A stretch of 24,059 nucleotides of DNA from an uncultured Eubacteriales bacterium. Lineage in GTDB: Bacteria > Bacillota > Clostridia > Christensenellales > Aristaeellaceae. The stretch covers positions 1-24,059 of the forward strand of contig USDD01000038.1 in the NCBI GenBank assembly GCA_900553265.1. Reading direction: 5' to 3'. The notes below the pieces were generated by a model, which made no database searches, was not told the origin of the DNA, and was given only the letters and a program-made list of their open reading frames with translations. Made by a program: the position numbers and the translations under genes. Below are positions 1 to 7,258 of the stretch, one piece after another. Every line of letters begins with the position of its first letter. The stretch's first letter is position 1.

Positions 1-335
1 CCAATGCGCTTAAAGATGGGCTTTCCGGCCTCTTCCGCAGCGGCCTGCTTGATCTGATCCGCGTGATTTTTCAGCGAGCGAATCGTTTCCTTCATATAAG
101 TATGAGTCATCAGACCCAAACCCAGACGATTGCCCGCATCGTAGAGCTGCTTGAAATGGCGCGGACAGAAGCCCTTCTGATTGACCTCGATTCGCTGGTC
201 GGGCTCCATGACCGATTCACCGAGGAAATAATTGACGTTTGCGCTCTCCACCTTGGCCTGAAGCAGGCACAGCGGACATTCGCAATCCTGCTTATAGACC
301 TCCCAGATGGGCGCCGTATCGATATGCTGTCTCAA
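1..335 (-). CDS. DUF6062 family protein (partial, C-terminus outside window)
   Basis: The reverse strand is open from a TTG at 335 to the window edge (111 codons, no stop), so the C-terminus is missing. The start is chosen because a strong GGGGAGGTGC ribosome binding site (341-350) lies 5 nt upstream and a good promoter lies just beyond. Visible residues include a CECPLC cysteine pair near position 14 (C14, C17, C19), a GFCPRHF motif about 40 residues later, and a helical GLGLMTHTYMKETI stretch. This CxxC plus CxxH pattern resembles the DUF6062 family of Clostridia, which has no established function; metal binding by Cys/His is my inference. It lies 89 bp downstream of the zinc-ribbon gene on the same strand but probably has its own promoter. 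Confidence 0.75.
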   Translation of the reverse strand, partial: MRQHIDTAPIWEVYKQDCECPLCLLQAKVESANVNYFLGESVMEPDQRIEVNQKGFCPRHFKQLYDAGNRLGLGLMTHTYMKETIRSLKNHADQIKQAAAEEAGKPIFKRI

Positions 336-356
336 ACTACGCACCTCCCCCCTTCT

Positions 357-385
357 ATTTTAACAGAATTCAACCCGAAAGACAA
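357..385 (-). promoter_or_regulatory. Sigma-A-type promoter for the DUF6062 gene
   Basis: On the minus strand TTGTCT (385-380) is separated by exactly 17 nt from TAAAAT (362-357). It lies about 20 bp upstream of the TTG start at 335, directly before the ribosome binding site. No clear terminator is visible between the zinc-ribbon stop (425) and this promoter, so some read-through from the upstream operon is possible. Confidence 0.6.
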
Positions 386-424
386 CGAAAAAGGCAAAGA
401 AAACGCTTCGCCTTCGGAGAAAAA

Positions 425-838
425 TCAGGCTTTTTTCTTAAACGAATGCTTGCACTTGCCGCAGGTCACCGTCACCTCGCCCACCTTTCGCGGCAAACGC
501 AGCAGCGCGTGGCACTCCGGACACTTGAAATACTTGTACTTCCGAAGGTTCTTCAGCCGTACCCACGCCTGCTTTATGCCGGTTCTCCACTTCCATCGAA
601 TCTCAAGATACTTGCGGTTTTCCGCCGCGCGCCTGACCGTATTACGCGAGAACATGCGAAAGATGCACAGCACGTATACAATCATGCTCAGCAGTTGAAA
701 CACAATTCCCGGAAACATGGATGACAGCAGCGTAAAAATCAGCGCCGCGATCAGCAGCGTAAACGAAAGCTCGTCCGCGCCGTTTCGTCCCTGCATCAGT
801 TTGCGAATGCTCTGCTTACATTTGTTCCGAAAAGACAT
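425..838 (-). CDS. Small membrane protein with C-terminal zinc ribbon
   Basis: This encodes 137 residues. ATG at 838 follows an AGGAAG ribosome binding site, so I prefer it to the longer open frame reaching 1147, which overlaps the DnaJ gene. Residues about 24-62 are strongly hydrophobic and would form one or two membrane segments (SFTLLIAALIFTLL, then IVFQLLSMIVYVLCIF). A basic stretch follows, then a zinc ribbon with CPEC at 106-109 and CGKC at 126-129. The ribbon probably faces the cytoplasm, given the many Arg/Lys residues between it and the membrane (inference). It is the last gene of the DUF5685-DnaJ operon, starting 23 bp after the DnaJ stop. Its function is unknown; its position suggests it works with the DnaJ-domain protein. 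Confidence 0.8.
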   Translation of the reverse strand: MSFRNKCKQSIRKLMQGRNGADELSFTLLIAALIFTLLSSMFPGIVFQLLSMIVYVLCIFRMFSRNTVRRAAENRKYLEIRWKWRTGIKQAWVRLKNLRKYKYFKCPECHALLRLPRKVGEVTVTCGKCKHSFKKKA

Positions 839-861
839 ATTCAACTTCCTTTCTTCGTTCG

Positions 862-1518
862 TCAGCATCGAAAGCCCATCGGGCAGAAGCACCCGTTGCA
901 AAGGCAATTGCACAGAACCTGACTGACACAGCACGCCGCGCAGGGATTGCTGCAAATGCCGCTGGAAATATCGAAACCGCGCTCCGCGCCGTTGGCCCGA
1001 TAGGTCTGACTGCCGCCCTCCAGCCGCGCAAGCAGCATGCGGTATTCCAGATTGTTCGGATCCATGGCCACGGCCTGACGCGCGAAATTCAGCGCCGCGA
1101 TACGATTGCCCAGGCCGTAATTGGCCTGTCCGGCGAGAAAATACCACTCCGCGCTGCGATCGGGCATCTCCTCAAGAATCCGCAGGCCCTCCTGATAATA
1201 CCCCGAGCGGATATAGTTTCGCGCCGCGGCCAGATGCGGAGAACCAGCCGATGTGCCGCCGTAATTGCCATAGCCATAACCCGCCGACGCGCCGGAATAA
1301 CCGCCGTAGCCGCCCGAATAATTCCCGGATGAGCCGGTTCGGCGCATCTTCATGACGGTCGAATAGGCCTCGTTGACCTCTTTCATTTTCGCTTCGGCCT
1401 CCGGCGCGCCGTGGTTCACGTCGGGATGATATTTCTTGGCAAGGCTGCGATAGGCCTTTTTGATTTCGTCCTCGGTCGCATTGGGGTCGACGCCGAGCAC
1501 GCGATAGGGATCCTGCAT
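862..1518 (-). CDS. DnaJ-domain protein with TPR-like segment and cysteine-rich tail
   Basis: The product has 218 residues. An N-terminal J domain (about 1-62) has the HPD signature at 31-33, which in this family stimulates the ATPase of Hsp70/DnaK. A Gly/Tyr/Ser-rich linker covers about 63-92. A helical TPR-like stretch covers about 95-168 (AEWYFLAGQANYGLGN, then AMDPNN). The last 30 residues contain ten cysteines (189, 193, 196, 197, 203, 205, 207, 210, 212, 218). It lacks the zinc-finger and C-terminal substrate domains of classical DnaJ, so it is not the housekeeping dnaJ. The start ATG overlaps the stop of the DUF5685 gene (TAATG) and has AAGGAG 7 nt upstream, so the two are probably translationally coupled. 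The tail may bind metal or be palmitoylation-like/membrane associated; the sequence cannot decide. Confidence 0.87.
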   Translation of the reverse strand: MQDPYRVLGVDPNATEDEIKKAYRSLAKKYHPDVNHGAPEAEAKMKEVNEAYSTVMKMRRTGSSGNYSGGYGGYSGASAGYGYGNYGGTSAGSPHLAAARNYIRSGYYQEGLRILEEMPDRSAEWYFLAGQANYGLGNRIAALNFARQAVAMDPNNLEYRMLLARLEGGSQTYRANGAERGFDISSGICSNPCAACCVSQVLCNCLCNGCFCPMGFRC

Positions 1519-2354
1519 TATTCTGCTCCTTCTTGGTTCTTTTTCTGATTCAGTTGTACATATCGGCTCCAAATGCCGGAATAGAGCACGTTGCGCAGCA
1601 GATCCGCATCCTGCACGATAGGCAGCTTCTCGAATTCCAGCGTGCAGTCCGCCGCCGCCATCGTCAGCGCATCCCTGCAAAAAGCCTCGAAATCCTCGCG
1701 GCCGTGGTATTCGGCGAGCGGATTATAGCTCTTGTGCTTCAGATCCTGCGGCAGATCGTCATAGGCGTCCATCAGATAGATGAACCGGCCCAGCCCGTCG
1801 CCGATGCGCTCCAGCGAATCCGCCCAGAAATCCTCCTTATATCGGAAGAGCTTGCCCAGCATCCGCCCGGTGCTGTTCACCGGAGGGTCGATTTCCGTTT
1901 TACCGGAGGCTTCGATTTCGTGAATTTCATGAAGCCATGCTTCGATGGCCCGGCACTGCTCGGGGCGCCGAGCTGCCGCGCGCTCGTATGCGCGGTGCAG
2001 TACCTTGGACTCCGCCAGTGAGAGCACATTGCGGTCGTCCAGCCAATTGTCCAGACATTTGTGATACGCCAGCACGAAGTTCATGTCCGCGGCGTATTCG
2101 AAGGGTTCGCTGTAGACGTAGGGATGCGGCCGCAGCGGATGCGTCGGGCATCGCTCGCTGCCCTCGTGCGCTTCCGGCTCATAGAGTGAATCCAACAGAA
2201 TGGCCATGAAGGTCAGATCATAGCTCAGCGTAGCGCTCCCGGTCAGCCCGTATCTTTGGCGCAGAACCTTGCAGAGGCCGCAATAGGCCGCGCGGAAGCG
2301 ATCCTTCTGTTCCTGGCTCAGCGCGGAAAAGCTGGGCATGATGTATCCAAACAC
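1518..2354 (-). CDS. DUF5685 family protein
   Basis: The product has 278 residues and starts at GTG (2354) with a GGAAGGGGG ribosome binding site; there is no in-frame ATG with a better site. It matches my recollection of DUF5685, a Clostridia family often found next to a DnaJ-domain gene. Its function is not established. It is predicted mostly helical. Visible motifs are YCGLCK (C25, C28), C69 with H72, a first Asp-rich motif DNWLDD (102-107) and a second DAYDDLPQD (196-204). The paired Asp-rich motifs in a helical protein recall head-to-head prenyl synthases, but that is only inference. It is the first gene of a three-gene operon and overlaps the DnaJ-domain gene by one base. Confidence 0.8.
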   Translation of the reverse strand: MFGYIMPSFSALSQEQKDRFRAAYCGLCKVLRQRYGLTGSATLSYDLTFMAILLDSLYEPEAHEGSERCPTHPLRPHPYVYSEPFEYAADMNFVLAYHKCLDNWLDDRNVLSLAESKVLHRAYERAAARRPEQCRAIEAWLHEIHEIEASGKTEIDPPVNSTGRMLGKLFRYKEDFWADSLERIGDGLGRFIYLMDAYDDLPQDLKHKSYNPLAEYHGREDFEAFCRDALTMAAADCTLEFEKLPIVQDADLLRNVLYSGIWSRYVQLNQKKNQEGAE

Positions 2355-2383
2355 GTCCGATCCCCCTTCCTGACGTTTTGATT

Positions 2384-2415
2384 ATTATATCCTTCCAATG
2401 TAAACCCCATATCAA
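2384..2415 (-). promoter_or_regulatory. Possible promoter for the DUF5685-DnaJ operon
   Basis: On the minus strand a perfect TATAAT lies at 2389-2384, about 30 bp before the GTG start. The best -35-like hexamer, TTGATA (2415-2410), is 20 nt away, longer than usual. An alternative is TTGATA with GATATA at 18 nt. The -10 element is convincing; the -35 is not. Confidence 0.4.
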
Positions 2416-2457
2416 CTTTTTCCCGGAAATGCGCTTCCTCGAATATTTTACCTGTTT

Positions 2458-2473
2458 ACAGACTCAAGTCTGT
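2458..2473. promoter_or_regulatory. 16-bp palindrome ACAGACT-CA-AGTCTGT, possible operator
   Basis: Seven-base arms (2458-2464 and 2467-2473) are perfect inverted repeats around a CA centre. A two-base centre is too tight for an RNA loop and no U-run follows directly, so a protein-binding site is more likely than a terminator. Its right arm contains the first of three GTCTGT boxes. Confidence 0.4.
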
Positions 2474-2530
2474 GGATATTTATTTTTTGTCTGTATCTAA
2501 TTTAATTTAGTCTGTTGATAATTTCAGTTC
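2468..2530 (+). repeat. Three 21-bp direct repeats, GTCTGT plus AT-rich segment
   Basis: GTCTGT occurs at 2468-2473, 2489-2494 and 2510-2515, a period of exactly 21 bp. The following bases are also partly conserved: T and A at repeat positions 10 and 11 and TT at 13 and 14 in all three copies. The array ends at the -35 region of the tex promoter. A 21-bp period is two helical turns, so the boxes face the same side of the DNA. Confidence 0.6.
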
Positions 2531-2556
2531 CCAAAGGCGGTCATTTCTGCTATAAT
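2528..2556 (+). promoter_or_regulatory. Promoter for tex (extended -10)
   Basis: TTCCCA (2528-2533, 4 of 6 matches to TTGACA) is 17 nt from a perfect TATAAT (2551-2556). The -10 is preceded by TGC, giving an extended -10 element that can offset the weak -35. It lies 39 bp upstream of the tex ATG. Confidence 0.65.
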
Positions 2557-2594
2557 AGTTCATATTCATTTTTTGAAGAGGAATTCAATACGCA

Positions 2595-4754
2595 ATGAAC
2601 ATCGTATCCATTCTTTCGAAAGAGCTGTCCCTTTCCCCTGTTCATGTACAGAACGTCGTCGACTTGCTGGACGATGGCAAGACCGTTCCCTTTATCGCGC
2701 GTTATCGCAAGGAGCTGACCGGTTCCATGGACGATCAGACGCTGCGCGTACTCGCCGAAAAGCTCGAGCGACTGCGCAGCATGGAAAAGCGCCGCGCGGA
2801 GATTCTGCGCCTGATCGACGAACAGGGCGCACTGACGGACGAGCTTCGCCATCGTATTGAAGCCGCGGCCACGATGACGGAGCTGGAGGATCTGTATCTC
2901 CCCTACAAGGTCAAGCGCAAGACGCGCGCATCCATTGCCGCGGAGCGCGGTCTCTCCCCTCTCGCCGACGCGCTGATGGAGGGACTGCCGCGCGGCGTTT
3001 CGCTTTCAAATTTTGCCGCGTGCTTCCTCTCCGAGGAAAAGGGCGTCGCTTCCATTGAGGATGCGCTGAGCGGCGCGCGGGACGTCATCGCCGAGCGCCT
3101 TTCCACCGATCCCGCGCTGCGAAGCGCGCTGCGCCAATGGCTGACGAACACCGCCGTGCTCCAGACGACGCTGATCGGAGAGGACGAGGGCGTTTACGCC
3201 ATGTATCGCGATTTTTCCGAGCGCGTTTCCACCATTCCCGACCATCGCATTCTGGCCATCAACCGCGGCGAGCGCGAGGAAAAGCTGCGCGTCAAACTGA
3301 CAGCCGAGGCGGATTCTGCTGCGCGGCGCATGCGCGTGACGCTGAAAACGCACCACACCGACGCGGACGAGCAGCTCGATCTCGCCTGCGCCGACGCATG
3401 GAGCCGGCTGCTGCTGCCGTCGCTGGAGCGGGAAATCCGCGCCACGCTGACGGAGCGTGCCTCACAGTCGGCCATCGCGCTCTTCGGCGAAAATCTCCAC
3501 CACCTGCTGATGCAGCCGCCGGTGAAGGGCCACGTCACGCTGGGCGTGGATCCCGGCTTCCGCACGGGCTGCAAGCTGGCTGTGGTGGACGCGCACGGCA
3601 AGGTGCTGCAGACGGGCGTGGCCTATTTCACGCTGCCCAACCTGGAGCGCAAAATGGCCGAGGCGCGCAGCATCGTCGGCGACATGATTCGCCGCAATGG
3701 CGTGACCGCCATAGCCATCGGCAACGGCACGGCCTCCCGCGAATCCGAGTCCTTCATCGCCGCGCTGCTGAAGGAACCGGGGCTGGAGAACGTCCGCTAT
3801 GCCATCGTCAGCGAGGCCGGCGCGTCGGTCTATTCCGCGTCGAAGCTGGGTGCGGAGGAATTCCCCGAGTACGACGTCTCGCTGCGCAGCGCGGTGTCCA
3901 TCGCCCGGCGGCTTCAGGATCCGCTGGCGGAGCTGGTCAAGATTGAGCCGCGCTCCATCGGCGTGGGCCAGTATCAGCACGACATGAAGCCGGCCGAGCT
4001 GGATCGAAAGCTGACCGGCGTGGTGGAGGACTGCGTAAACGCCGTGGGCGTGGAGCTGTCCACCGCCTCGGCGGCGCTGCTGACCTACGTCGCGGGCGTG
4101 GGGCCGGCGCTGGCAAAGAACATCGTCGCCTATCGCGACGAAAACGGCATCCATAGCCGCGCCGAACTGAAAAAGGTGCCCAAGCTCGGGCCGAAGGCCT
4201 TCGAGCAGGCCGCCGGTTTTCTCCGTCTGGCAGATTCTAAGGAATTTCTCGACGCGACGGCGGTGCATCCCGAGTCCTACGCCGCGGCGAAGAAGCTCGT
4301 GGCGCGGCTGGGCTGCGCGCCGAACCAGCTGCGCGGCGGCGCGTCGAAGGAACTGCGTAAGCGCGCAGAGGAAATCGGCCTGAAGGCGCTGGCGGACGAG
4401 CTGCAGATCGGCGAGCCGACGCTGAAGGACATTCTCGGTGAGCTGATTCAGCCCAGCCGCGACCCACGCGACGACCTTCCGCCCACGGTGCTGCGCAGTG
4501 ACGTTCTGAGCATGAGCGACCTCAAGCCGGGCATGAAGCTGACGGGAACGGTGCGCAACGTCATCGACTTCGGCGCGTTCGTGGACATCGGCGTACATCA
4601 GGACGGGCTGGTGCACATCTCCCGGCTGGCCGACCGCTTCGTCCGCCGCCCGTCGGAGGTGGTCAAAATCGGCGATGTGGTGGACGTATGGGTGCTGGAC
4701 GTGGACGAAAAAAAGAAGCGGATCTCCCTGACCATGGTGGATCCGCAGAAATAA
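2595..4754 (+). CDS. tex: RNA-binding transcriptional accessory protein Tex (YhgF)
   Basis: The product has 719 residues, the usual length for Tex. The N-terminal helical region (FIARYRKELTGSMDDQTLR, about 33-51) is typical. A YqgF/RNase H-like domain starts near 313 (GVDPGFRTGCKLAVVD), a helix-hairpin-helix region spans about 493-546 (VAGVGPALAKNIVAYR), and a C-terminal S1 domain spans about 646-715 (GTVRNVIDFGAFVDIG, GLVHISRLADRFV). Tex is a cytoplasmic nucleic-acid-binding protein linked to transcription and, in some bacteria, toxin expression; its precise reaction is not settled. ATG 2595 has AGAGGA 12 nt upstream, slightly far but the only good choice. It is a single-gene unit with its own promoter and terminator. 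Confidence 0.96.
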   Translation: MNIVSILSKELSLSPVHVQNVVDLLDDGKTVPFIARYRKELTGSMDDQTLRVLAEKLERLRSMEKRRAEILRLIDEQGALTDELRHRIEAAATMTELEDLYLPYKVKRKTRASIAAERGLSPLADALMEGLPRGVSLSNFAACFLSEEKGVASIEDALSGARDVIAERLSTDPALRSALRQWLTNTAVLQTTLIGEDEGVYAMYRDFSERVSTIPDHRILAINRGEREEKLRVKLTAEADSAARRMRVTLKTHHTDADEQLDLACADAWSRLLLPSLEREIRATLTERASQSAIALFGENLHHLLMQPPVKGHVTLGVDPGFRTGCKLAVVDAHGKVLQTGVAYFTLPNLERKMAEARSIVGDMIRRNGVTAIAIGNGTASRESESFIAALLKEPGLENVRYAIVSEAGASVYSASKLGAEEFPEYDVSLRSAVSIARRLQDPLAELVKIEPRSIGVGQYQHDMKPAELDRKLTGVVEDCVNAVGVELSTASAALLTYVAGVGPALAKNIVAYRDENGIHSRAELKKVPKLGPKAFEQAAGFLRLADSKEFLDATAVHPESYAAAKKLVARLGCAPNQLRGGASKELRKRAEEIGLKALADELQIGEPTLKDILGELIQPSRDPRDDLPPTVLRSDVLSMSDLKPGMKLTGTVRNVIDFGAFVDIGVHQDGLVHISRLADRFVRRPSEVVKIGDVVDVWVLDVDEKKKRISLTMVDPQK

Positions 4755-4759
4755 AGCGC

Positions 4760-4797
4760 GCGGCGGAGGCTCAGAATCGAGTCTCCGCCGCATTTTT
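4760..4797 (+). terminator. Intrinsic terminator of tex
   Basis: A 13-bp stem (4760-4772 with 4779-4791, one G-U pair) with a 6-nt loop is followed by ATTTTT. It starts 5 bp after the tex stop and lies between the convergent tex and beta-mannosidase genes. In the minus direction the stem lacks a clean U-run. Confidence 0.85.
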
Positions 4798-4804
4798 GAA
4801 GGGA

Positions 4805-7258
4805 TTATCGAATGTCGTAGACGCTGCGAACGCTGAATTTCGTTCCCTCGCCGCGCAGAATGCGGATGCGGCGGGTTTCGGCGTTCAGGTCGAAGTAATT
4901 GTCCTCAAAGACCACGTCGCCGTCCTCGCAGACGATCTCCACCGAGCGGGCATAGGCCCTGGCGGAGACAACGATCTCGCCATTCTCCACGGTCAGACTC
5001 AGCTGCGGGTCGGCGAAATGGAAGTGCTTGGGCGGGCAGAACAGCGCCGTGCCCGAGGAGACCTTCGCGCCGTCGCTCCAGAGCTCATAGGAGACGTAGC
5101 TGCCGTACAGCTCGGCGTTGTCAAAGCGCTTCTTCTCCAGCCAGAGAGCCGACAGCGCGTCCACGTTCACGTCCTCCGCGCCGGATTCCAGCGCCTCGCC
5201 CATGGGATTGCGCAGCGCCCAGCGCACCTGCACGGAGGCGGGATTCACCGTCTCGTTGGAGACGTTCAGGCGGATGGACTTCTCCACCGCGTCCTCGCGC
5301 AGTTCGGCGTTGACGTTGGTACGCTGAGTCAGCGTGCCCTCCTCGGCGCACGACAGCAGTACCGGCGCAAAGAAGCGCTTCTCGGCGTAGTGCAGCGCCT
5401 TCCAGCGTCCGAAATAGTCGATGGACGACCAGCTCGCCACGGGCCAGCAGTCGTTCAGCTGCCAGACGATCGCACCCATGCAGCGGCCGCGGTTGCGCCG
5501 CCAGTGCTCCACGCCGTAGCGGATGGCCTCGGCCTGAAGCAGCTGAGACGCATAGAGCATGGTGTCGAAATCGCCGGGATAGAGGAACGTCTGGGCCAGA
5601 TAGTTCATGATCTTGCCGTTGGCTGCGTTGTTGCGCTGATGCTTCTCCATGACGTAGGAGAAGATGTTGCGATCCTCGGGCAACGTGAAGGCTTCGACGG
5701 TCCTTTTGCACGGGAAGGACTGGAAGCCGAACTCGGACGCATAGCGGAAGAAGTAGTTGCGATAGTCCGTGAAGGGCTTGTTGCCGTGCCAGACCTGCCA
5801 GTAGTGCACGTCGCCGCGGTCGGGATCGTTGGGGTTGTCGAAGGAGCCGCCGGACGACGGCGATGCCGGCCAGTAGAACGTGTCGGGGTCGTTTTCCTCC
5901 AGCACCTGCGGAATGATGTATTCGTACATCTTGATATAGTCCGCGGCCTGCTTGGGCGAATGCTCATACCAGCTCTCCACCACGCCCAGCTCCATCTCGT
6001 TGTTGCCGCACCACAGGCCCAGAGACGGGTGATGGCGCAGGCGGCGGATGTTGTCGGCAAACTCGGCGCGGATGCTCTGCTCGAATTCGGGCGTGAGCTC
6101 GTACATGGCACAGGCGAACATGAAGTCCTGCCAGACCACGAGGCCCAACTCGTCGCACGCGTCGTAGAACCAGTCGTCGGGATAGTAGCCGCCGCCCCAG
6201 ACGCGGATGGAGTTATAGTTGGCGCTCTTCGCGTCCTCCAGCAGCCGGCGGGTGCGCTCGGGCGTGACGCGGCGCAGGATGTTGTCCTCGGGAATGTAGT
6301 CGCCGCCCATGGCAAAGATGGACACGCCGTTGACGCAGGTTTCGAAGGTCTCGCCCCACTGGTCCTTCGCGCGGCGCATGGTCATGGTGCGCAGGCCGAT
6401 GCGCCTTTCCCAGACGTCGAGCACATCGCCGTCCTCGTTCATCAGCTCCGCGCGCACGGTGTACAGCGGCTGACGGCCGTAGCCGTTGGGCCACCACAGC
6501 TCGGGCTTCTCCACGACGATATCCTCGTCCACGGACTGAAGAGTCTCGCCATCCGGCGCGGTCAGCGTGTAGCGCACGGAATACTCCGGCTCAGTGCATT
6601 CGCACAGGCCGGTATGGCTCTCCACCTCGGTCTCAAAGCTCAGCGTGACCCTGCCGTCCTCGTGTTCCTGATGCACGCGCACGCCGGTCAGGCGCGCCGA
6701 GGTGACAGCGGTGAGATAGATATCGCGCCAGACGCCCGCGTCGGGAAGCCTCGGGCCCCAGTCCCAGCCGAACATGCAGTGGGCCTTGCGCAGCAGCGGG
6801 AAGCCCACGGTCGCGTCCGAGGAGCCCTCCACGCGGCACTGGGCGTAGCGCTCCTTCACCGTGCGGTTGGGCGATTCGAAGGTGATCTCGATGAGGTTCT
6901 CGCCCTCAGCGACGAAGTCCATCACGTCCACCGTCCATGTGCGGTGCATGTTGTCGGCAAACAGCAGCTCCTGACCGTTGACGGCCACCGTCGCTACGGT
7001 GTCCAGTCCCTCGCAGGTGAGCAGCAGCGCGTCGCAGCTCAGGTCGGCCTCGGTCAGGTCGAAGGTGCGGCGATAGACGTAGTCCTTCTCCATCAGGTCG
7101 AAGGCCTTCTGCTCGTTGTCGCGCCAGAAGGGATCCTCCATGCGGCCCGCGTCCAGCAGATCTGCATAGACCGAGCCGGGCACCGTCGCCGGAATCCACT
7201 GTTCCTCGTCTGCCGGGCGCATCTCCCATGCGCCGTTTAACATAATTTTTCGATTCAT
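4805..7258 (-). CDS. Beta-mannosidase, glycoside hydrolase family 2
   Basis: The product has 817 residues with full GH2 layout: an N-terminal jelly-roll sugar-binding domain (about 1-180), an immunoglobulin-like domain (about 185-290, ending after WWPNGYG), a TIM-barrel catalytic domain (about 295-620) and C-terminal beta domains. The acid/base glutamate is E421 in CGNNEME and the nucleophile is E509 in ASEFGFQS. These motifs and GWDWGPRLPDAGVWR point to exo-beta-mannosidase rather than beta-galactosidase or glucuronidase. There is no signal peptide, so it acts in the cytoplasm on imported beta-mannosides. The ATG has GAGGAGG nearby and overlaps the recQ stop by 4 bp (ATGA). It is the last gene of the operon; no mannan transporter is in the window. 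Confidence 0.93.
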   Translation of the reverse strand: MNRKIMLNGAWEMRPADEEQWIPATVPGSVYADLLDAGRMEDPFWRDNEQKAFDLMEKDYVYRRTFDLTEADLSCDALLLTCEGLDTVATVAVNGQELLFADNMHRTWTVDVMDFVAEGENLIEITFESPNRTVKERYAQCRVEGSSDATVGFPLLRKAHCMFGWDWGPRLPDAGVWRDIYLTAVTSARLTGVRVHQEHEDGRVTLSFETEVESHTGLCECTEPEYSVRYTLTAPDGETLQSVDEDIVVEKPELWWPNGYGRQPLYTVRAELMNEDGDVLDVWERRIGLRTMTMRRAKDQWGETFETCVNGVSIFAMGGDYIPEDNILRRVTPERTRRLLEDAKSANYNSIRVWGGGYYPDDWFYDACDELGLVVWQDFMFACAMYELTPEFEQSIRAEFADNIRRLRHHPSLGLWCGNNEMELGVVESWYEHSPKQAADYIKMYEYIIPQVLEENDPDTFYWPASPSSGGSFDNPNDPDRGDVHYWQVWHGNKPFTDYRNYFFRYASEFGFQSFPCKRTVEAFTLPEDRNIFSYVMEKHQRNNAANGKIMNYLAQTFLYPGDFDTMLYASQLLQAEAIRYGVEHWRRNRGRCMGAIVWQLNDCWPVASWSSIDYFGRWKALHYAEKRFFAPVLLSCAEEGTLTQRTNVNAELREDAVEKSIRLNVSNETVNPASVQVRWALRNPMGEALESGAEDVNVDALSALWLEKKRFDNAELYGSYVSYELWSDGAKVSSGTALFCPPKHFHFADPQLSLTVENGEIVVSARAYARSVEIVCEDGDVVFEDNYFDLNAETRRIRILRGEGTKFSVRSVYDIR

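Noticed and set aside
336..424. Terminator between zinc-ribbon and DUF6062 genes
   Set aside because: The CGAAGGCGAAGCG segment before T-rich sequence does not form a stable stem on either strand.
63..724. Plus-strand open frames over the left edge
   Set aside because: They overlap the DUF6062 and zinc-ribbon genes, which show Cys motifs and proper start signals on the minus strand.
2458..2494. Palindrome with following T-run as a terminator
   Set aside because: A two-base centre is too tight for an RNA hairpin and the T-run begins more than 10 bp after the stem; an operator fits better.
4688..7240. Long plus-strand open frame of 850 codons opposite the beta-mannosidase
   Set aside because: It is the antisense shadow of a GC-rich gene; the minus frame has full GH2 motifs and a ribosome binding site, the plus frame has none.
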